From positions 186,001-250,000 of the forward strand of contig NZ_FTMJ01000002.1 in the NCBI RefSeq assembly GCF_900156095.1: a DNA stretch of 64,000 nucleotides. The letters run 5' to 3'. A program made the translations under genes and the position numbers. The notes below the pieces were generated by a model. It was not told the origin of the DNA. It saw only the letters and a program-made list of their open reading frames with translations, and ran no database searches. The stretch comes from Aeromonas sp. RU39B (GTDB taxonomy: Bacteria; Pseudomonadota; Gammaproteobacteria; Enterobacterales; Aeromonadaceae). The stretch's first letter is position 1. Each line of letters opens with the position of its first letter. Shown one piece after another: positions 1-9,574 of the stretch.

Positions 1-577
1 TGTAGGCCCAGCGCGCCTTGAAGCGATCGAGCGGGAAGCGGTCGGCACCACGGCCAATCTCTTCATCCGGGGTAAAACCAATCCAGAGATCGCCTCGGGG
101 CATGTCGGGGTTGGCCAGCAGGGTCTCGACGCAGGTGATGATCTCGGCAATACCGGCCTTGTCATCGGCGCCGAGCAAGGTGGTCCCATCGGTGGTGATA
201 AGATCGTGCCCCAGGTAGTTTTTCAGAAAGCGGAACTGGCGCAGAGAGAGCACTTCATCCCCCTTGCCAAGACAGACGTCGCCGCCCTGATAGTTCTCGA
301 CGATCTGCGGTTGCACGTTACGAGCTTCGTAATCGGCCGTGTCCATGTGTGCAATCAGACCTATCGCCGGTGCCTCGCTGACGTTGCCGGGGAGCAGCGC
401 GGTGAGGTAGCCGTTCTCATCGAGCGTCACGTCACGAAGACCCAGATCGCTCAGCTCGCGTGCCAGCGCTTGACCAAGCACACGCTGGCCGGGCGTGCTC
501 GGGCAGCTGGTGGAGTCGGCATCGGAGCGGGTATGAAAGGAGACATAGTGCAAAAAGCGGTCGACAACGGAAGTCAT
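1..577 (-). CDS. pepT: Peptidase T (tripeptide aminopeptidase), 5' part
   Basis: This is the N-terminal part (about 192 residues) of peptidase T, a cytoplasmic di-zinc aminopeptidase that removes N-terminal residues from tripeptides. The gene runs off the left edge, so the C-terminal half is missing. Reading the minus strand from the ATG at 577 gives [20 protein letters not shown], a typical PepT start. It is followed by the M20 metal motifs [11 protein letters not shown] (first zinc His and Asp), [11 protein letters not shown] (bridging Asp) and [11 protein letters not shown] (catalytic Glu pair). The reading frame is open to the edge with no sign of damage. The ribosome binding site is weak. 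The neighbouring small gene is divergent, so 578-835 should hold the promoters of both. Confidence 0.93.
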   Translation of the reverse strand, partial: MTSVVDRFLHYVSFHTRSDADSTSCPSTPGQRVLGQALARELSDLGLRDVTLDENGYLTALLPGNVSEAPAIGLIAHMDTADYEARNVQPQIVENYQGGDVCLGKGDEVLSLRQFRFLKNYLGHDLITTDGTTLLGADDKAGIAEIITCVETLLANPDMPRGDLWIGFTPDEEIGRGADRFPLDRFKARWAY

Positions 578-835
578 GGCAAAACTCAACGGTTACAACG
601 GAGCGTGCATTGTGAGCAGGATCACGGCCAAAATCTTTGTCCCAGAACAGGGTTTGTGAAGAAGATTCGAAGCCAGATAACATTTCAACAACCTGAAACT
701 GACGCAGTGCTGTCGGATGCCGAGTGGGGAGCACAAGAAAAAAAGTGATGTTTTTTTGCGCTGGAGCAGGATGCTGCGGCTATCACTGTTGCTAGCCTGA
801 CGCTTCACTTATGACAATTTATGCAAGGAGGCGTT

Positions 836-1210
836 ATGGACTATTCAGTGTTTCAGCACCAGTTGCAGCAACACGAACTGGATGAAGAGGCCGTACTGAG
901 CCTGCTTGACTGGATCCGGCAGTGGCAGCGCGAGGCGCCGGCCTGCCAGCTCAATCGGGGGGAACGCCTTTGCAGCGTCGATTTTTTCTGGCCCCAGCAT
1001 CACGACAAGCCGCTACTGCAGGTTGATGGCTATGGGCGCATCTGGTTCTATCATCAGCGTATGGCCGGCGCTGCCTTGTTCAACGCGCTGAAATCGGCGT
1101 TTGGCATTCTATTCAGCGCGCAGGAACACCCCACCGTGAGCTGTTTGCATCCCCCCTTCTGGCAGGGACAATTGCCGGTTTTGACGCAGTTGATCAAAGG
1201 TCATTTTTGA
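836..1210 (+). CDS. Small hypothetical protein (124 aa)
   Basis: I do not recognise this 124-residue protein. Translation most likely starts at the ATG at 836, because a strong Shine-Dalgarno sequence (AAGGAGG, 824-830) sits just ahead of it; the in-frame ATG at 821 lies upstream of that site. The product starts MDYSVFQHQLQQ, is soluble in appearance with no signal peptide or membrane segment, and is rich in Trp, His and Gln (for example SVDFFWPQHHDKPLLQVDGY). Codon use resembles the neighbours. It stands alone between the divergent pepT and a long non-coding stretch. It may be a small lineage-specific protein; no function can be assigned. Confidence 0.7.
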   Translation: MDYSVFQHQLQQHELDEEAVLSLLDWIRQWQREAPACQLNRGERLCSVDFFWPQHHDKPLLQVDGYGRIWFYHQRMAGAALFNALKSAFGILFSAQEHPTVSCLHPPFWQGQLPVLTQLIKGHF

Positions 1211-1795
1211 GCATTTTTTCTATTGTCACTGGGCCAACTCTGTGTGTAAACTCCGCGCCGATCCAACGCCTTGGCGACCCTGAATGGTCCCGGTTGCGGG
1301 TCATGCGCCCTCACGGGCGAGGCATGCAGAAACGCCAGACACTGCAGGAGTTTTGGTTTCTTTCGTACCGGCGTCGCCGGTAGCAGGGAGAGCAGCATAC
1401 ACGCAACGATGTGCGGTGACCGATTGAGCGACGCGGCTCACACTTTTCCCTTGTCATGGGCGGTCATCGACGACAGGCGTGCTGTGGTGTCGTTTCCGGT
1501 TCATCATCCCGATGCGCCGGTGTCTCGTCCCACTCCCTGAAACCACCCTGGTCTTCGCTTCTGCGGCCAAAGGATGAGTTGGCAGCGTGGCAACTAGCTG
1601 TCGCCATCAAAGCGTCGCGGAATACGTCTAACGTATCCCCCGCATACTGTTGAGCTTGATGTAAAGCCACCAGCCCCACATCAAGACTCGTTACTTCCCA
1701 AAATCCACCAGGCAGCCTTGGCTTGCCGCAAATGGTCTGGATGTGATCGAGGGTAACGAAGGCGGCGCAAGCCGCTCATTAGCGAGGCATAGCCC
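1211..1795 (+). promoter_or_regulatory. Long non-coding region upstream of speA
   Basis: These 585 bases contain no convincing gene. Several short inverted repeats are visible: a stem CGCCC / GGGCG with a TCAC loop at 1306-1319, and the 15-base palindrome ACCGGCG-T-CGCCGGT at 1367-1381. The strip 1740-1795 just before speA has a further GCGGC / GCCGC pairing. The stretch probably holds the speA promoter and a long 5' leader. I could not match it to a known riboswitch by eye. Confidence 0.45.
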
Positions 1796-3697
1796 ATGAC
1801 TAACTGGTCCAGCAAGGACTCTCTGAAGGTCTATAACGTCCCCTACTGGGGAGCCGGTTTCTTCGGTATCAACGAGGCCGGTCACGTCACCGTGGCCCCC
1901 GACAAGTCGCGTCCCGAAGCCAAGATCGTCATCTCTGACGCTATCGAACAACTGCGTCAGGCCGGCCTGACCACCCCCGTTCTCCTGCGCTTCCCCGACA
2001 TTCTCAAGAGTCGGGTCGATGCCCTGTTCAATGCGTTTGGCCAGGCTATCGAAAAATCAGGTTACGAGGGTGACTACCTGTGCGTTTACCCGATTAAGGT
2101 GAACCAGCAGCGTCGCGTTATCGAGACCATCAGCTCCGCCTACACCGACAAGCCGCGTCTCGGTCTCGAAGCCGGCTCCAAGCCCGAGCTTCTGGCGGTG
2201 CTGTCTCATCATCACGAGCAGGGATCAGTGATCGTCTGCAACGGCTACAAGGATCGGGAGTACGTGCGTCATGCGCTGCTCGGTAACCTGATGGGCCACA
2301 AGGTGGTGATCGTTGTTGAAAAGCCCTCCGAGCTCGACATGGTGCTCGAAGAGTCTGCCCGTCTCAACATTCGTCCGCACATCGGCGTGCGTGCCCGTCT
2401 GGCCTCTACCGGCTCGGGTATGTGGGAGTCGAGCGGCGGTGCCATGTCCAAGTTTGGCCTGAGCGCCAGCCAGATCCTCAAGCTGGTCGAGAAGCTGCGT
2501 CACATCGGCAAGCTCGATTGCCTCGAGTTGCTGCACTTCCACCTCGGCTCGCAGATTGCCAATATCCGCGACATCCAGGGCGGTGTGCGCGAATGTGGCC
2601 GCTTCTATGCCGAGCTGCGTCGTCTGGGTGCCAATGTCACCATCGTCGACGTGGGCGGCGGTCTGGGGGTGGACTACGAAGGGACCCGTTCCCAGAGCCA
2701 CTGCTCGGCCAACTACAGCCTCTCCGAATACGCCAACAACGTGGTGTGGGGCATCGGCGATGTGTGCCGCGAGTTCGACCTGCCGCATCCGACCATCATC
2801 AGCGAGTCGGGCCGTGCCCTGACTGCCCACCACGCCGTACTGGTCACCAATGTGATCGGTGCCGAAGGGGTGAGCATGAGTGATATCGGCGCGCCGGGCG
2901 AGGAAGATCCGACCATCCTGCGCAACATGTGGCAGAGCTGGCAGGACCTGCACGGGGAAGATCCTTCCCTGCTGGAGATCTTCCACGACTCCCACGCCGA
3001 TCTGGCCGACGTCAACACCCAGTACACCATGGGTCTGCTCAATCTTGAGCAGCGTGCCTGGGCCGAGAGCCTGCACCAGAACATCAGCCTGGCCATCAAG
3101 GAGCGCCTCAACCCGGTCAACCGCAACCACCGCGATCTGGCCGACAAGCTGAGCGAACAGCTGGCAGACAAGTGCTTTGCCAACTTCTCCCTGTTCCAGT
3201 CGCTGCCGGATGCCTGGGGTATCGGTCAGGTGTTCCCGGTATTGCCGCTCACCGGTCTCGATCGTCCGCTGACCCGTCGCGGTATCCTGATGGACATCAC
3301 CTGTGACTCCGACGGTCAGGTGGAGCACTACGTCGATGGTCTTGGCGTAGAAACCACCCTGCCGATGCCGGAGTATGCCGACAACGAAGATTGCCACATC
3401 GGCTTCTTCCTGGTGGGCGCATATCAGGAGATCCTCGGTGACCTGCACAACCTGTTCGGTGATACGCACTGCGCAGAAGTGTGGCTCGATGAGCAAGGTG
3501 AGATGGATATCCGTAACGTGGTGCGTGGCGACACCGTCGACCAGCTGCTGCGTTATGTGAACATCGACCCGTCGGTCATTCGTGAAAACTACCACCAGAT
3601 CGCTCATAAGCTGGCCCTGGGCGACGACGCCCGCAAGGCGCTGCTCGACGAGCTGGAGCTCGGTCTGCAAGGTTACGCCTACCTCGAAGAGGAATAA
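1796..3697 (+). CDS. speA: Biosynthetic arginine decarboxylase
   Basis: SpeA converts arginine to agmatine and CO2, the first step of the arginine route to putrescine. It is a PLP enzyme of the alanine-racemase fold (group IV decarboxylase) and needs Mg2+. The 633-residue product is close to the family's usual length. Visible motifs are the PLP lysine in VYPIKVNQQ (about residue 101), the barrel motifs HFHLGSQ and VDVGGGLGVDY, ISESGRALTAHHA, and ITCDSDGQ with the C-terminal-domain active-site cysteine. The start at 1796 matches the expected N-terminus. The gene appears monocistronic: a clear terminator follows, and speB is not adjacent in this window. The unusually long upstream region suggests leader-based control, which is inference. 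Confidence 0.96.
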   Translation: MTNWSSKDSLKVYNVPYWGAGFFGINEAGHVTVAPDKSRPEAKIVISDAIEQLRQAGLTTPVLLRFPDILKSRVDALFNAFGQAIEKSGYEGDYLCVYPIKVNQQRRVIETISSAYTDKPRLGLEAGSKPELLAVLSHHHEQGSVIVCNGYKDREYVRHALLGNLMGHKVVIVVEKPSELDMVLEESARLNIRPHIGVRARLASTGSGMWESSGGAMSKFGLSASQILKLVEKLRHIGKLDCLELLHFHLGSQIANIRDIQGGVRECGRFYAELRRLGANVTIVDVGGGLGVDYEGTRSQSHCSANYSLSEYANNVVWGIGDVCREFDLPHPTIISESGRALTAHHAVLVTNVIGAEGVSMSDIGAPGEEDPTILRNMWQSWQDLHGEDPSLLEIFHDSHADLADVNTQYTMGLLNLEQRAWAESLHQNISLAIKERLNPVNRNHRDLADKLSEQLADKCFANFSLFQSLPDAWGIGQVFPVLPLTGLDRPLTRRGILMDITCDSDGQVEHYVDGLGVETTLPMPEYADNEDCHIGFFLVGAYQEILGDLHNLFGDTHCAEVWLDEQGEMDIRNVVRGDTVDQLLRYVNIDPSVIRENYHQIAHKLALGDDARKALLDELELGLQGYAYLEEE

Positions 3698-3715
3698 GGC
3701 GCAGCGCAAATGAAA

Positions 3716-3738
3716 GCGGCACCCTCGGGTGCCGTTTT
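3716..3738 (+). terminator. Rho-independent terminator of speA
   Basis: The stem GGCACC / GGTGCC with a CTCG loop (3718-3733) is followed by GTTTT. It lies 19 bases after the speA stop and separates speA from the convergent chemoreceptor gene. Confidence 0.85.
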
Positions 3739-3752
3739 GCTATCGGTTGCTA

Positions 3753-5771
3753 TCAGAGTCGGAAGCTTTGCACCACATCGCGTAGCTGATCGCTCAAACT
3801 GCGAATATGGCTGGCGGCATTGCGGGCATCGGCCGCGACCGTCAGCGCTTCATCACTGCCATCAGAGATGCGCACCACGTTGCGTTCAATCTCGGCCACC
3901 ACGCTGACCTGCTCTTCAATGGCGCTGGCAATCACGTGGTTGCTCTCGACCATCCGATCAACCTTATCGGTGATGCTGGCAAAGGCCTGCTTGGCCTCTT
4001 GTGCCAGCGCCACGCCATTGCCGGCCTGGCTACGGGCACCGCTCATGGCATCGACCGAGCGGCGCGCTTCATTTTGCAGCTCTTCAATCATGCGCTGGAT
4101 CTCAACCGTCGAGCTTTGGGTGCGTCCTGCCAAAGAGCGCACTTCATCGGCCACCACGGCAAAGCCGCGGCCCTGCTCACCGGCCCGCGCCGCCTCGATG
4201 GCCGCATTGAGTGCCAGCAGATTAGTCTGCTCGGCGATGGCGCGGATCACGTCAATGACGCCGCCAATGCGGGTGCATTTCTCTTCCAGCTCAGCGATGG
4301 TCTGGGCCGAGCCGGATACTTCCCGGTCGATAAAGCCGATGGCGTTGATGGTGCGATCGAGCACCGCTTCGCCGGCATTGACCACTTGCTGGGTCTGCTG
4401 GGTCATCTGCGCTGCTTGCTGGGCGTGGTTGCCCATCTCTTGCGACGTCGCCGCCAGCTGCTTGACGGCGGTGGCGACCAGATGGGTTTCATCCTGCTGG
4501 CCCTGGATCACCGCCAAAGAGCCCGTCGTGCGCTGCTCGATATTGCCGGCGCTGTCGGCGACTTCCATGCCGTTGCTCTGCATCTTGGTCATCAGCTCGC
4601 GCAAGGTGCCGAGGGTCACGTTGTAATCGCGGCTGATCGCGGCCAGCTCGTCGTTACCGGTCACCTGTACCTGCTGGCTCAGGTCACGGCTGTTGACGCG
4701 GGCGGCGATGCGGCGAATGTTGCCTACGGTCTCTTGCAGCGAAATATAAGCCCCGATCATCAGATAGAGGTAGACCGCCAGCACCAATAGCAACATGCCG
4801 ATGATGAGCCAGAACTGGGAGAGGTTGGCGTCGTGACGTGTTTGCAGATCTTGCTTGAGCAGGCTGACCGCCTGCTGATTCAGTTCCGCCAGCGCCTGAT
4901 TCATCTCGTCACCTAAGCTAAGTACCTCCGCCGGAGAGAGTTGCACCTGCTGATCTTTCATCAGCTTGTTTTCCAACACCTCGATACCGGCGCGCAGCTT
5001 GGCAACGGTGGCATCACTCTGCTGGCCGAGACGATTGCGATAGCCGGGCTCCATCTGATAGAGCAGGTCGAGATCCTGCTTGAGCTCGTCGAGGGAGGCG
5101 CTGATAAGATCGATACGAAAACGCAGGCTGGCATAGCCATCGGACTGGAACAGTCCGAAATCGGCAATGGTGGCGGCACGATCACGCACCTGACTGACCA
5201 GATCGCGCAGCTGTGGCAGGCGCTCGGTGCTGAAGATCACCATATCGTAGGTGCCAAGGTAAGGGTCCTGAATAAGGCCCGTGTCGGCAGAAATGCTTTT
5301 GTAGAGCCGGCGCAAGTTGGCCAGCAGGCGATCGTTGGCGTTATTAGCTTGGCTGGCATCAAGGGTCGCCAGCGCGGTCGGGGAGGCCTGCCAGGCTTGT
5401 TGCAGGGCGCTCAGCGCGCCCTGACTGCTGGTGGCGCCCTGTTCGCTGCGTGCCACCTCGTTGAGTGCCTGCTCAACGGCCGCGCGGGCAGACGCCACGT
5501 CGCTTTGTGGCGCCGGTTTGAGCTCAAAGTAGTGCTGATTGACCAAGTTGCGGTATTGCAGCAGGGCCGGCTCCAGGGTCTGAAGCGGAGCAAGGCGAGT
5601 CAGGCCACTTAGCTCGTCTTCAACCAGCCGGTTTTCATCTTGCAAGCGCTGCAGCAACGTCGCCATGCCATAGGCCAGCGGCAGTAGCATCAGCAGCGAC
5701 CAGAGCAGGAACTTGAACTTGAAGGGAAGGTGGTTGGCCAGCCGGATGGCGGGCATGAAAATCCATCTCAT
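3753..5771 (-). CDS. Methyl-accepting chemotaxis protein
   Basis: This is a transmembrane chemoreceptor of about 672 residues that feeds CheA/CheW. Order of parts: a first membrane helix at about residues 17-38 ([16 protein letters not shown]), a long helical periplasmic sensor region to about 310 with no Cache motif I recognise, a second membrane helix ([19 protein letters not shown]), a HAMP region, and the cytoplasmic signalling hairpin. The hairpin tip [20 protein letters not shown] and [18 protein letters not shown] are diagnostic. The protein ends SFRL with no CheR-tethering pentapeptide. I place the start at the ATG at 5771, preceded by AAGG at suitable spacing; an in-frame TTG lies 18 bases upstream. 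The ligand cannot be deduced. Confidence 0.92.
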   Translation of the reverse strand: MRWIFMPAIRLANHLPFKFKFLLWSLLMLLPLAYGMATLLQRLQDENRLVEDELSGLTRLAPLQTLEPALLQYRNLVNQHYFELKPAPQSDVASARAAVEQALNEVARSEQGATSSQGALSALQQAWQASPTALATLDASQANNANDRLLANLRRLYKSISADTGLIQDPYLGTYDMVIFSTERLPQLRDLVSQVRDRAATIADFGLFQSDGYASLRFRIDLISASLDELKQDLDLLYQMEPGYRNRLGQQSDATVAKLRAGIEVLENKLMKDQQVQLSPAEVLSLGDEMNQALAELNQQAVSLLKQDLQTRHDANLSQFWLIIGMLLLVLAVYLYLMIGAYISLQETVGNIRRIAARVNSRDLSQQVQVTGNDELAAISRDYNVTLGTLRELMTKMQSNGMEVADSAGNIEQRTTGSLAVIQGQQDETHLVATAVKQLAATSQEMGNHAQQAAQMTQQTQQVVNAGEAVLDRTINAIGFIDREVSGSAQTIAELEEKCTRIGGVIDVIRAIAEQTNLLALNAAIEAARAGEQGRGFAVVADEVRSLAGRTQSSTVEIQRMIEELQNEARRSVDAMSGARSQAGNGVALAQEAKQAFASITDKVDRMVESNHVIASAIEEQVSVVAEIERNVVRISDGSDEALTVAADARNAASHIRSLSDQLRDVVQSFRL

Positions 5772-5815
5772 GGGATACCTTGCTGTCAATATCAGGTTGT
5801 TATGCTGCCATTATC

Positions 5816-5829
5816 GGAGCCATGGCTCC
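5816..5829. promoter_or_regulatory. 14-bp perfect palindrome upstream of chemoreceptor
   Basis: GGAGCCATGGCTCC is a perfect dyad located 45-58 bases before the chemoreceptor start. It could be an operator or a small hairpin in the 5' untranslated RNA. No regulator is identified. Confidence 0.3.
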
Positions 5830-5935
5830 GTGCCAGTGTGGCAGTCTCTCTTTTCAATAACGGTAATGACCTGAAAACCTTGAGATTGACAAGTCATTTC
5901 TGGGATTTCTCCCGCTTTTATGGATAAAAGGTCTG

Positions 5936-5959
5936 AAAAGGGCTCCTAATGGCCCTTTT
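5936..5959 (-). terminator. Terminator of ybaM
   Basis: The inverted repeat AAAAGGGC / GCCCTTTT with an 8-base loop lies directly after the ybaM stop. Read on the minus strand, the stem itself ends in a short U run. Confidence 0.7.
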
Positions 5960-5961
5960 CC

Positions 5962-6117
5962 TCAATAGGGTTGCTGCTCGCGGACTTTGCGCTGGTAGTC
6001 TCGTTCGACAATCGCCAAGGCTTTGAGTACCAGCTCGGGCGGTAAACGGTGATTTTCCAGCAGCTCGATCAGATCGACGGCGAGCTGCACCTCTTTGGGG
6101 GCCTGCTCCAGCGACAT
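5962..6117 (-). CDS. ybaM: YbaM family protein (DUF2496)
   Basis: This small 51-residue cytoplasmic protein starts [20 protein letters not shown] and closely follows the pattern of E. coli YbaM ([20 protein letters not shown]...). It then has [16 protein letters not shown], the conserved helical core of the DUF2496 family. The family's function is unknown. I chose the ATG at 6117 because AAGGAT lies at good spacing and the length then fits the family; longer frames upstream lack support. It is followed by its own hairpin terminator and shares orientation with the thioesterase gene upstream. Confidence 0.85.
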   Translation of the reverse strand: MSLEQAPKEVQLAVDLIELLENHRLPPELVLKALAIVERDYQRKVREQQPY

Positions 6118-6210
6118 GAGACATCCTTGGGTGGGGATCAGGGGGGCAGTATAATGGGCCGCCGGACGCGGCCCAAGATGGAAAATACAATGGCGTGCGG
6201 ACCGGCACAT

Positions 6211-6681
6211 TTAAAGGTGCGGGCGCATCTCCCGGTCAATCAGCTCGCGCAGCTCGACCAGCCGGATGGCGTATTGCTCCAGCTTTTTCTGCTCGTCGGT
6301 GTGGGGCGTCCAGCTTGGCACGGTGCGCGGTTTACCGTGCTCATCCATGGCCACGAAAATGATAATGCAGTGGGTGGTCTTACAGCGCTCCCGCTCGGTA
6401 GTGTGACGGCTATAGACATCGACCGCCAGGTGCATGCTGGTGGTGCCGGTGTGGATCACCTGGGCGTGCACTTCGACCAGTTGACCAATCTGGATGGGGT
6501 GGATAAAGCGGATGCCGCCCACGTAAACGGTGACGGCATAGCCGCCGCTCCAGCCTGAGGCGCAGGCATAACCCGCTTGGTCAATCCACTTCATCACCAT
6601 GCCCCCGTGCACCTTGCCACCGAAGTTGACATCTGAGGGCTCGGCGAGAAACTGCAGGGTTAACTCTCTGGGTGGGCTCAT
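6211..6681 (-). CDS. Acyl-CoA thioesterase (hotdog fold)
   Basis: This 156-residue single-hotdog acyl-CoA thioesterase hydrolyses acyl-CoA to free acid and CoA in the cytoplasm. Family features visible are DVNFGGKVHGGMVMKWIDQAG with the conserved Asn, GG and Asp of the active-site helix, VGGIRFIHPIQIGQLVEVHA, and the end of the fold at CKTTHCIIIFVAMDEHGKPR. It resembles the YciA / cytosolic acyl-CoA hydrolase group. The start at 6681 is supported by GAGGAA upstream; the frame is open further but lacks another good site. It sits just upstream of ybaM on the same strand. The preferred acyl chain is not predictable. Confidence 0.88.
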   Translation of the reverse strand: MSPPRELTLQFLAEPSDVNFGGKVHGGMVMKWIDQAGYACASGWSGGYAVTVYVGGIRFIHPIQIGQLVEVHAQVIHTGTTSMHLAVDVYSRHTTERERCKTTHCIIIFVAMDEHGKPRTVPSWTPHTDEQKKLEQYAIRLVELRELIDREMRPHL

Positions 6682-6829
6682 GTTTTTTCCTCTTGTCGAT
6701 GGCTGGCAACCAAGCATGCCGCTCTCTTACACACTCTGTTGAGCATGCGCCCATCATGGGCGAAACGCCATTCACATCAGATTCAAATCCCGTTTGAAAA
6801 TATGGGGTACACACTGACAGGAGATGGCC

Positions 6830-7462
6830 ATGAAACAGATACTCGATCAACTGCTTGGCAGCGGCAAAGGCTGGCTGGAGCAGGGCGGTGAGAAACGCAA
6901 AGGTCAGTTGCAGGGGGCGCTGGCTGGCGGTGCGCTCGGTATGCTGCTCGGTCATCGCAAGGTAAATAAATACGCTGGCAAGATTGCCGCGCTTGGCGGC
7001 GCTGCTGCGCTCGGCGGTCTTGCGCTCAAGCTCTATCAGGATTGGCAGGCTGGCCAGGCAGGCGCTGGTGGCGGCTCGCCACCCCAGCCGCTGGCAACGC
7101 TGGAAGGGGAGGCGCTCGATCAGCGCGCTGCGCTCTTGGTTCGCGCCATGATTGCTGCTGCCCGCGCCGATGGCCACATTGATGAAACTGAGCGACAGCG
7201 TATCAGCGACCACTTAAGTGCGTTGGGGCTGCGTGATACGGCCCGCTATATCGACGGCGAGTTGGCCCGTGCGCTCGACCCGCACGCATTGGCGCGGGAG
7301 GTAACAGATATGGAGCAGGCGACCGAGCTCTATTTTGCCTCGTTACTGGCCATTGAAGTGGATCACTTTATGGAGCACGGTTATCTCGACGAGTTGGCGC
7401 GAGCCTTGCGCCTTGATCCCGATCTGAAAGGGCGTATTGAGCAGCAAGTGGCCGCGCTTTAG
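6830..7462 (+). CDS. YebE-like inner membrane protein (DUF533, TerB-like)
   Basis: This 210-residue protein belongs to the YebE/DUF533 group. It has a Gly/Ala-rich hydrophobic section (about residues 24-66, GALAGGALGMLLG and AALGGAAALGGLALKLY) and then a C-terminal TerB-like all-helical domain with RAMIAAARADGHIDETERQ, whose acidic residues resemble the TerB metal-binding helix. The ATG at 6830 is preferred over the one at 6824 because the CAGGAG site then has correct spacing. In E. coli YebE is tied to envelope stress, but its activity is unknown. The gene stands alone, divergent from the thioesterase. Confidence 0.82.
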   Translation: MKQILDQLLGSGKGWLEQGGEKRKGQLQGALAGGALGMLLGHRKVNKYAGKIAALGGAAALGGLALKLYQDWQAGQAGAGGGSPPQPLATLEGEALDQRAALLVRAMIAAARADGHIDETERQRISDHLSALGLRDTARYIDGELARALDPHALAREVTDMEQATELYFASLLAIEVDHFMEHGYLDELARALRLDPDLKGRIEQQVAAL

Positions 7463-7507
7463 CAGGCGAGTGACCGCCATGGCGGCCTCGCTATATGGTC
7501 AGCGGCG

Positions 7508-8176
7508 CTAGCGGGTGGCGCCGATGACGGGCGTTTCCAGCTCGACGGTGGTAAGGCGAGCGGCCCATTCGTTGAGCCACTGATCGCGCACCGCCTCGGC
7601 CACCTGCTGCGGGGCGTGAAAGATGGCCGGTTGCAGCACATCAAAACCGACATAGTGCAACATGCCGTGGGCAATCGGGGCCAGCAAGGTGTCCATGTCA
7701 CCGCACGGCGCATCCGGATGAAAGGCGCTGGCGGGCTCACCGGTGGTGAGTGAAAGCAGCGCCTTGCGCCCGGCAAAACGTCCCTCCCGATGGGTATATC
7801 CCGGCGTGTGAATACGGCCGAGGGCAAAGACCCGGTCAACCCATCCCTTGAGAATGGCAGGCATGCCAAACCACCAGAGCGGAAACTGGAACAACAGCAA
7901 TTCGGCCTCTTCCAACTTGGCCATCTCACCATCAATTTCGGCGGCAAAGGTGTCGGTTTCGCTGGCGATCAGCTGCTCATGGCGCAGCGAGAGGTAATCC
8001 GGGTTGCCCATATCGAGGAAATTGCGGCGATCTGACACCGGATCAAACCCCATGGCATAAAGATCGCTGGTCATGACCGTATGTCCGGCGGCCTCCAGGG
8101 TATCTATCGCGGTGTCAAACAGCGCACCGTTGAAACTCTGTGGCTCGGGATGGGCATAGACGATCAAAACCTTCAT
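7508..8176 (-). CDS. NAD(P)H oxidoreductase, flavodoxin-like (KefF/MdaB type)
   Basis: This 222-residue flavoprotein of the NAD(P)H:quinone oxidoreductase type starts MKVLIVYAHPEPQSFNGALF, the typical FMN/FAD phosphate-binding start. Further family motifs are LLLFQFPLWWFGMPAILKGWVDRVF and the substrate-side LSLTTGEPASAF. Such enzymes reduce quinones or similar electrophiles by two electrons in the cytoplasm. The start at 8176 has a GGAG site upstream. It is one of several oxidoreductases in the 7.5-13 kb block, and no K+ efflux partner gene lies beside it, so a KefF role is not implied. Confidence 0.87.
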   Translation of the reverse strand: MKVLIVYAHPEPQSFNGALFDTAIDTLEAAGHTVMTSDLYAMGFDPVSDRRNFLDMGNPDYLSLRHEQLIASETDTFAAEIDGEMAKLEEAELLLFQFPLWWFGMPAILKGWVDRVFALGRIHTPGYTHREGRFAGRKALLSLTTGEPASAFHPDAPCGDMDTLLAPIAHGMLHYVGFDVLQPAIFHAPQQVAEAVRDQWLNEWAARLTTVELETPVIGATR

Positions 8177-8281
8177 CGGACAACTCCAGCAACGGCGGTT
8201 TCCCAGCATACCGTGAGTTGCCGACGGCGCCCACCTTCCTTGGGGGTAAGAGGGCGCCGGGTCACATATCTTTACTACTGG

Positions 8282-9454
8282 TTAACTTTCCACGGGCAGC
8301 AGAGCGCCTTGGCTCGGCCTGAGATAGGTCAATCCCAATGCCATCAGGACGATCAACGAGCCTATCCAGGGCGTGTGCATCAGCCCCAACTGGCTAACGA
8401 TGAGTCCGCCCAGGCTGGAACCAATCGCGATCCCGATATTGAATGCCGCGATATTAAGACCCGATGCCACATCCACCGCCTTGGGCGCATGCAGGCGAGC
8501 CTCCTGCACTACCAGCAGCTGCAGCCCCGGCACGTTACCAAACGCAAACGCCCCCCAGACCAGCACGGTCAACACCACCAAGATGGCGTGCGGCGCCGTC
8601 AGTTGCAGCATCATTAATACTGCCGCGAGGCCAAAAAACATGATGCGCAGCGCCTTGATGGGGCCAAGTCGGTCGGCCAACTTGCCGCCCCAGATGTTGC
8701 CCACTGCCACCGATACGCCGTACACCAGCAGCACCAGGCTCACTGCGTTGGCCGAAAAACCGCTGATCTGCTGCAAAATCGGAGCGAGGAAGGTAAAGGC
8801 CGTAAACGCACCGCCGTAACCCAGCGCGGTCTTGGCATACACCTTCAGTAGCGGCAGACGGGTCAGCACGCCCAGTTGTTCACCTAAGGTGGCCGCTTCC
8901 CCTTTGGGCAGATTCGCCGGGATCAGCAGCAGGCTGCCAACCAGCGCAATGGCGCCGAGCAGGCTGACGACGAGGAAGGTCTCACGCCAGCCGACGTGTT
9001 GGCCAATCCAGGTGCCGAGCGGGACGCCAGTCACCAGCGCCACGGTCAGGCCACTGAACATGATGGCGATGGCACTGGCGGCCTTATCGCGCGCAACCAG
9101 CCCGGTTGCAATGGTCGAGCCGATGGAGAAAAACACGCCGTGCGCCAGGCCCGTCACCACCCGGGCGATCACCAGCGTGGTGTAATCGGGCGCCTGCCAG
9201 GCCAGCAAATTACCGATGGTAAAGAGCAGCATCAGACCGACCAACAGCCATTTACGCGGCAAGCGGGCGGTGAGAGCGGTTAGCACCGGAGCACCCACGG
9301 CGACGCCAAGGGCATAGAGACTGACCAGCAAACCGGCAGATGGCAAAGGCACCTGCAGTTGCTCGGCGATGGTCGGGACCAGCCCGACAATAACAAATTC
9401 GGTGGTCCCGATGGCAAAGGCGCTCAGGACTAGCGCAAAGAGGGCAAGCGGCAT
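8282..9454 (-). CDS. MFS transporter (DHA1 / AraJ-like)
   Basis: This 390-residue protein has twelve likely membrane helices and is a drug/sugar-efflux type major facilitator permease. It opens with the family-typical FALVLSAFAIGTTEFVIVGL and has the inter-helix GAPVLTALTARLPRKWLL signature. VTGLAHGVFFSIGSTIA and VTGVPLGTWIGQHVGWRETF correspond to helix 4 and the antiporter motif C region. It resembles AraJ/YdhP-type exporters; the substrate is unknown. GGAGAAC precedes the ATG. The gene runs in the same direction as the MocR regulator upstream, with a 120-base gap, so regulation by it is possible but unproven. Confidence 0.9.
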   Translation of the reverse strand: MPLALFALVLSAFAIGTTEFVIVGLVPTIAEQLQVPLPSAGLLVSLYALGVAVGAPVLTALTARLPRKWLLVGLMLLFTIGNLLAWQAPDYTTLVIARVVTGLAHGVFFSIGSTIATGLVARDKAASAIAIMFSGLTVALVTGVPLGTWIGQHVGWRETFLVVSLLGAIALVGSLLLIPANLPKGEAATLGEQLGVLTRLPLLKVYAKTALGYGGAFTAFTFLAPILQQISGFSANAVSLVLLVYGVSVAVGNIWGGKLADRLGPIKALRIMFFGLAAVLMMLQLTAPHAILVVLTVLVWGAFAFGNVPGLQLLVVQEARLHAPKAVDVASGLNIAAFNIGIAIGSSLGGLIVSQLGLMHTPWIGSLIVLMALGLTYLRPSQGALLPVES

Positions 9455-9574
9455 GAGTTCTCCGTGTGTTGCATTGGAAATGGTCTTGGAATGCCGCGCA
9501 GTATGAAGAGAAGTGTTGTTGCTAAAAATGCCTGAATTGGCAAATTACTATTGATTTAAGAGCATCAATCTCCG

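Noticed and set aside
2225-3709. 494-codon frame antisense to speA
   Set aside because: It is a mirror of the high-GC third-position bias of speA; no ribosome site or family features, and speA itself is certain.
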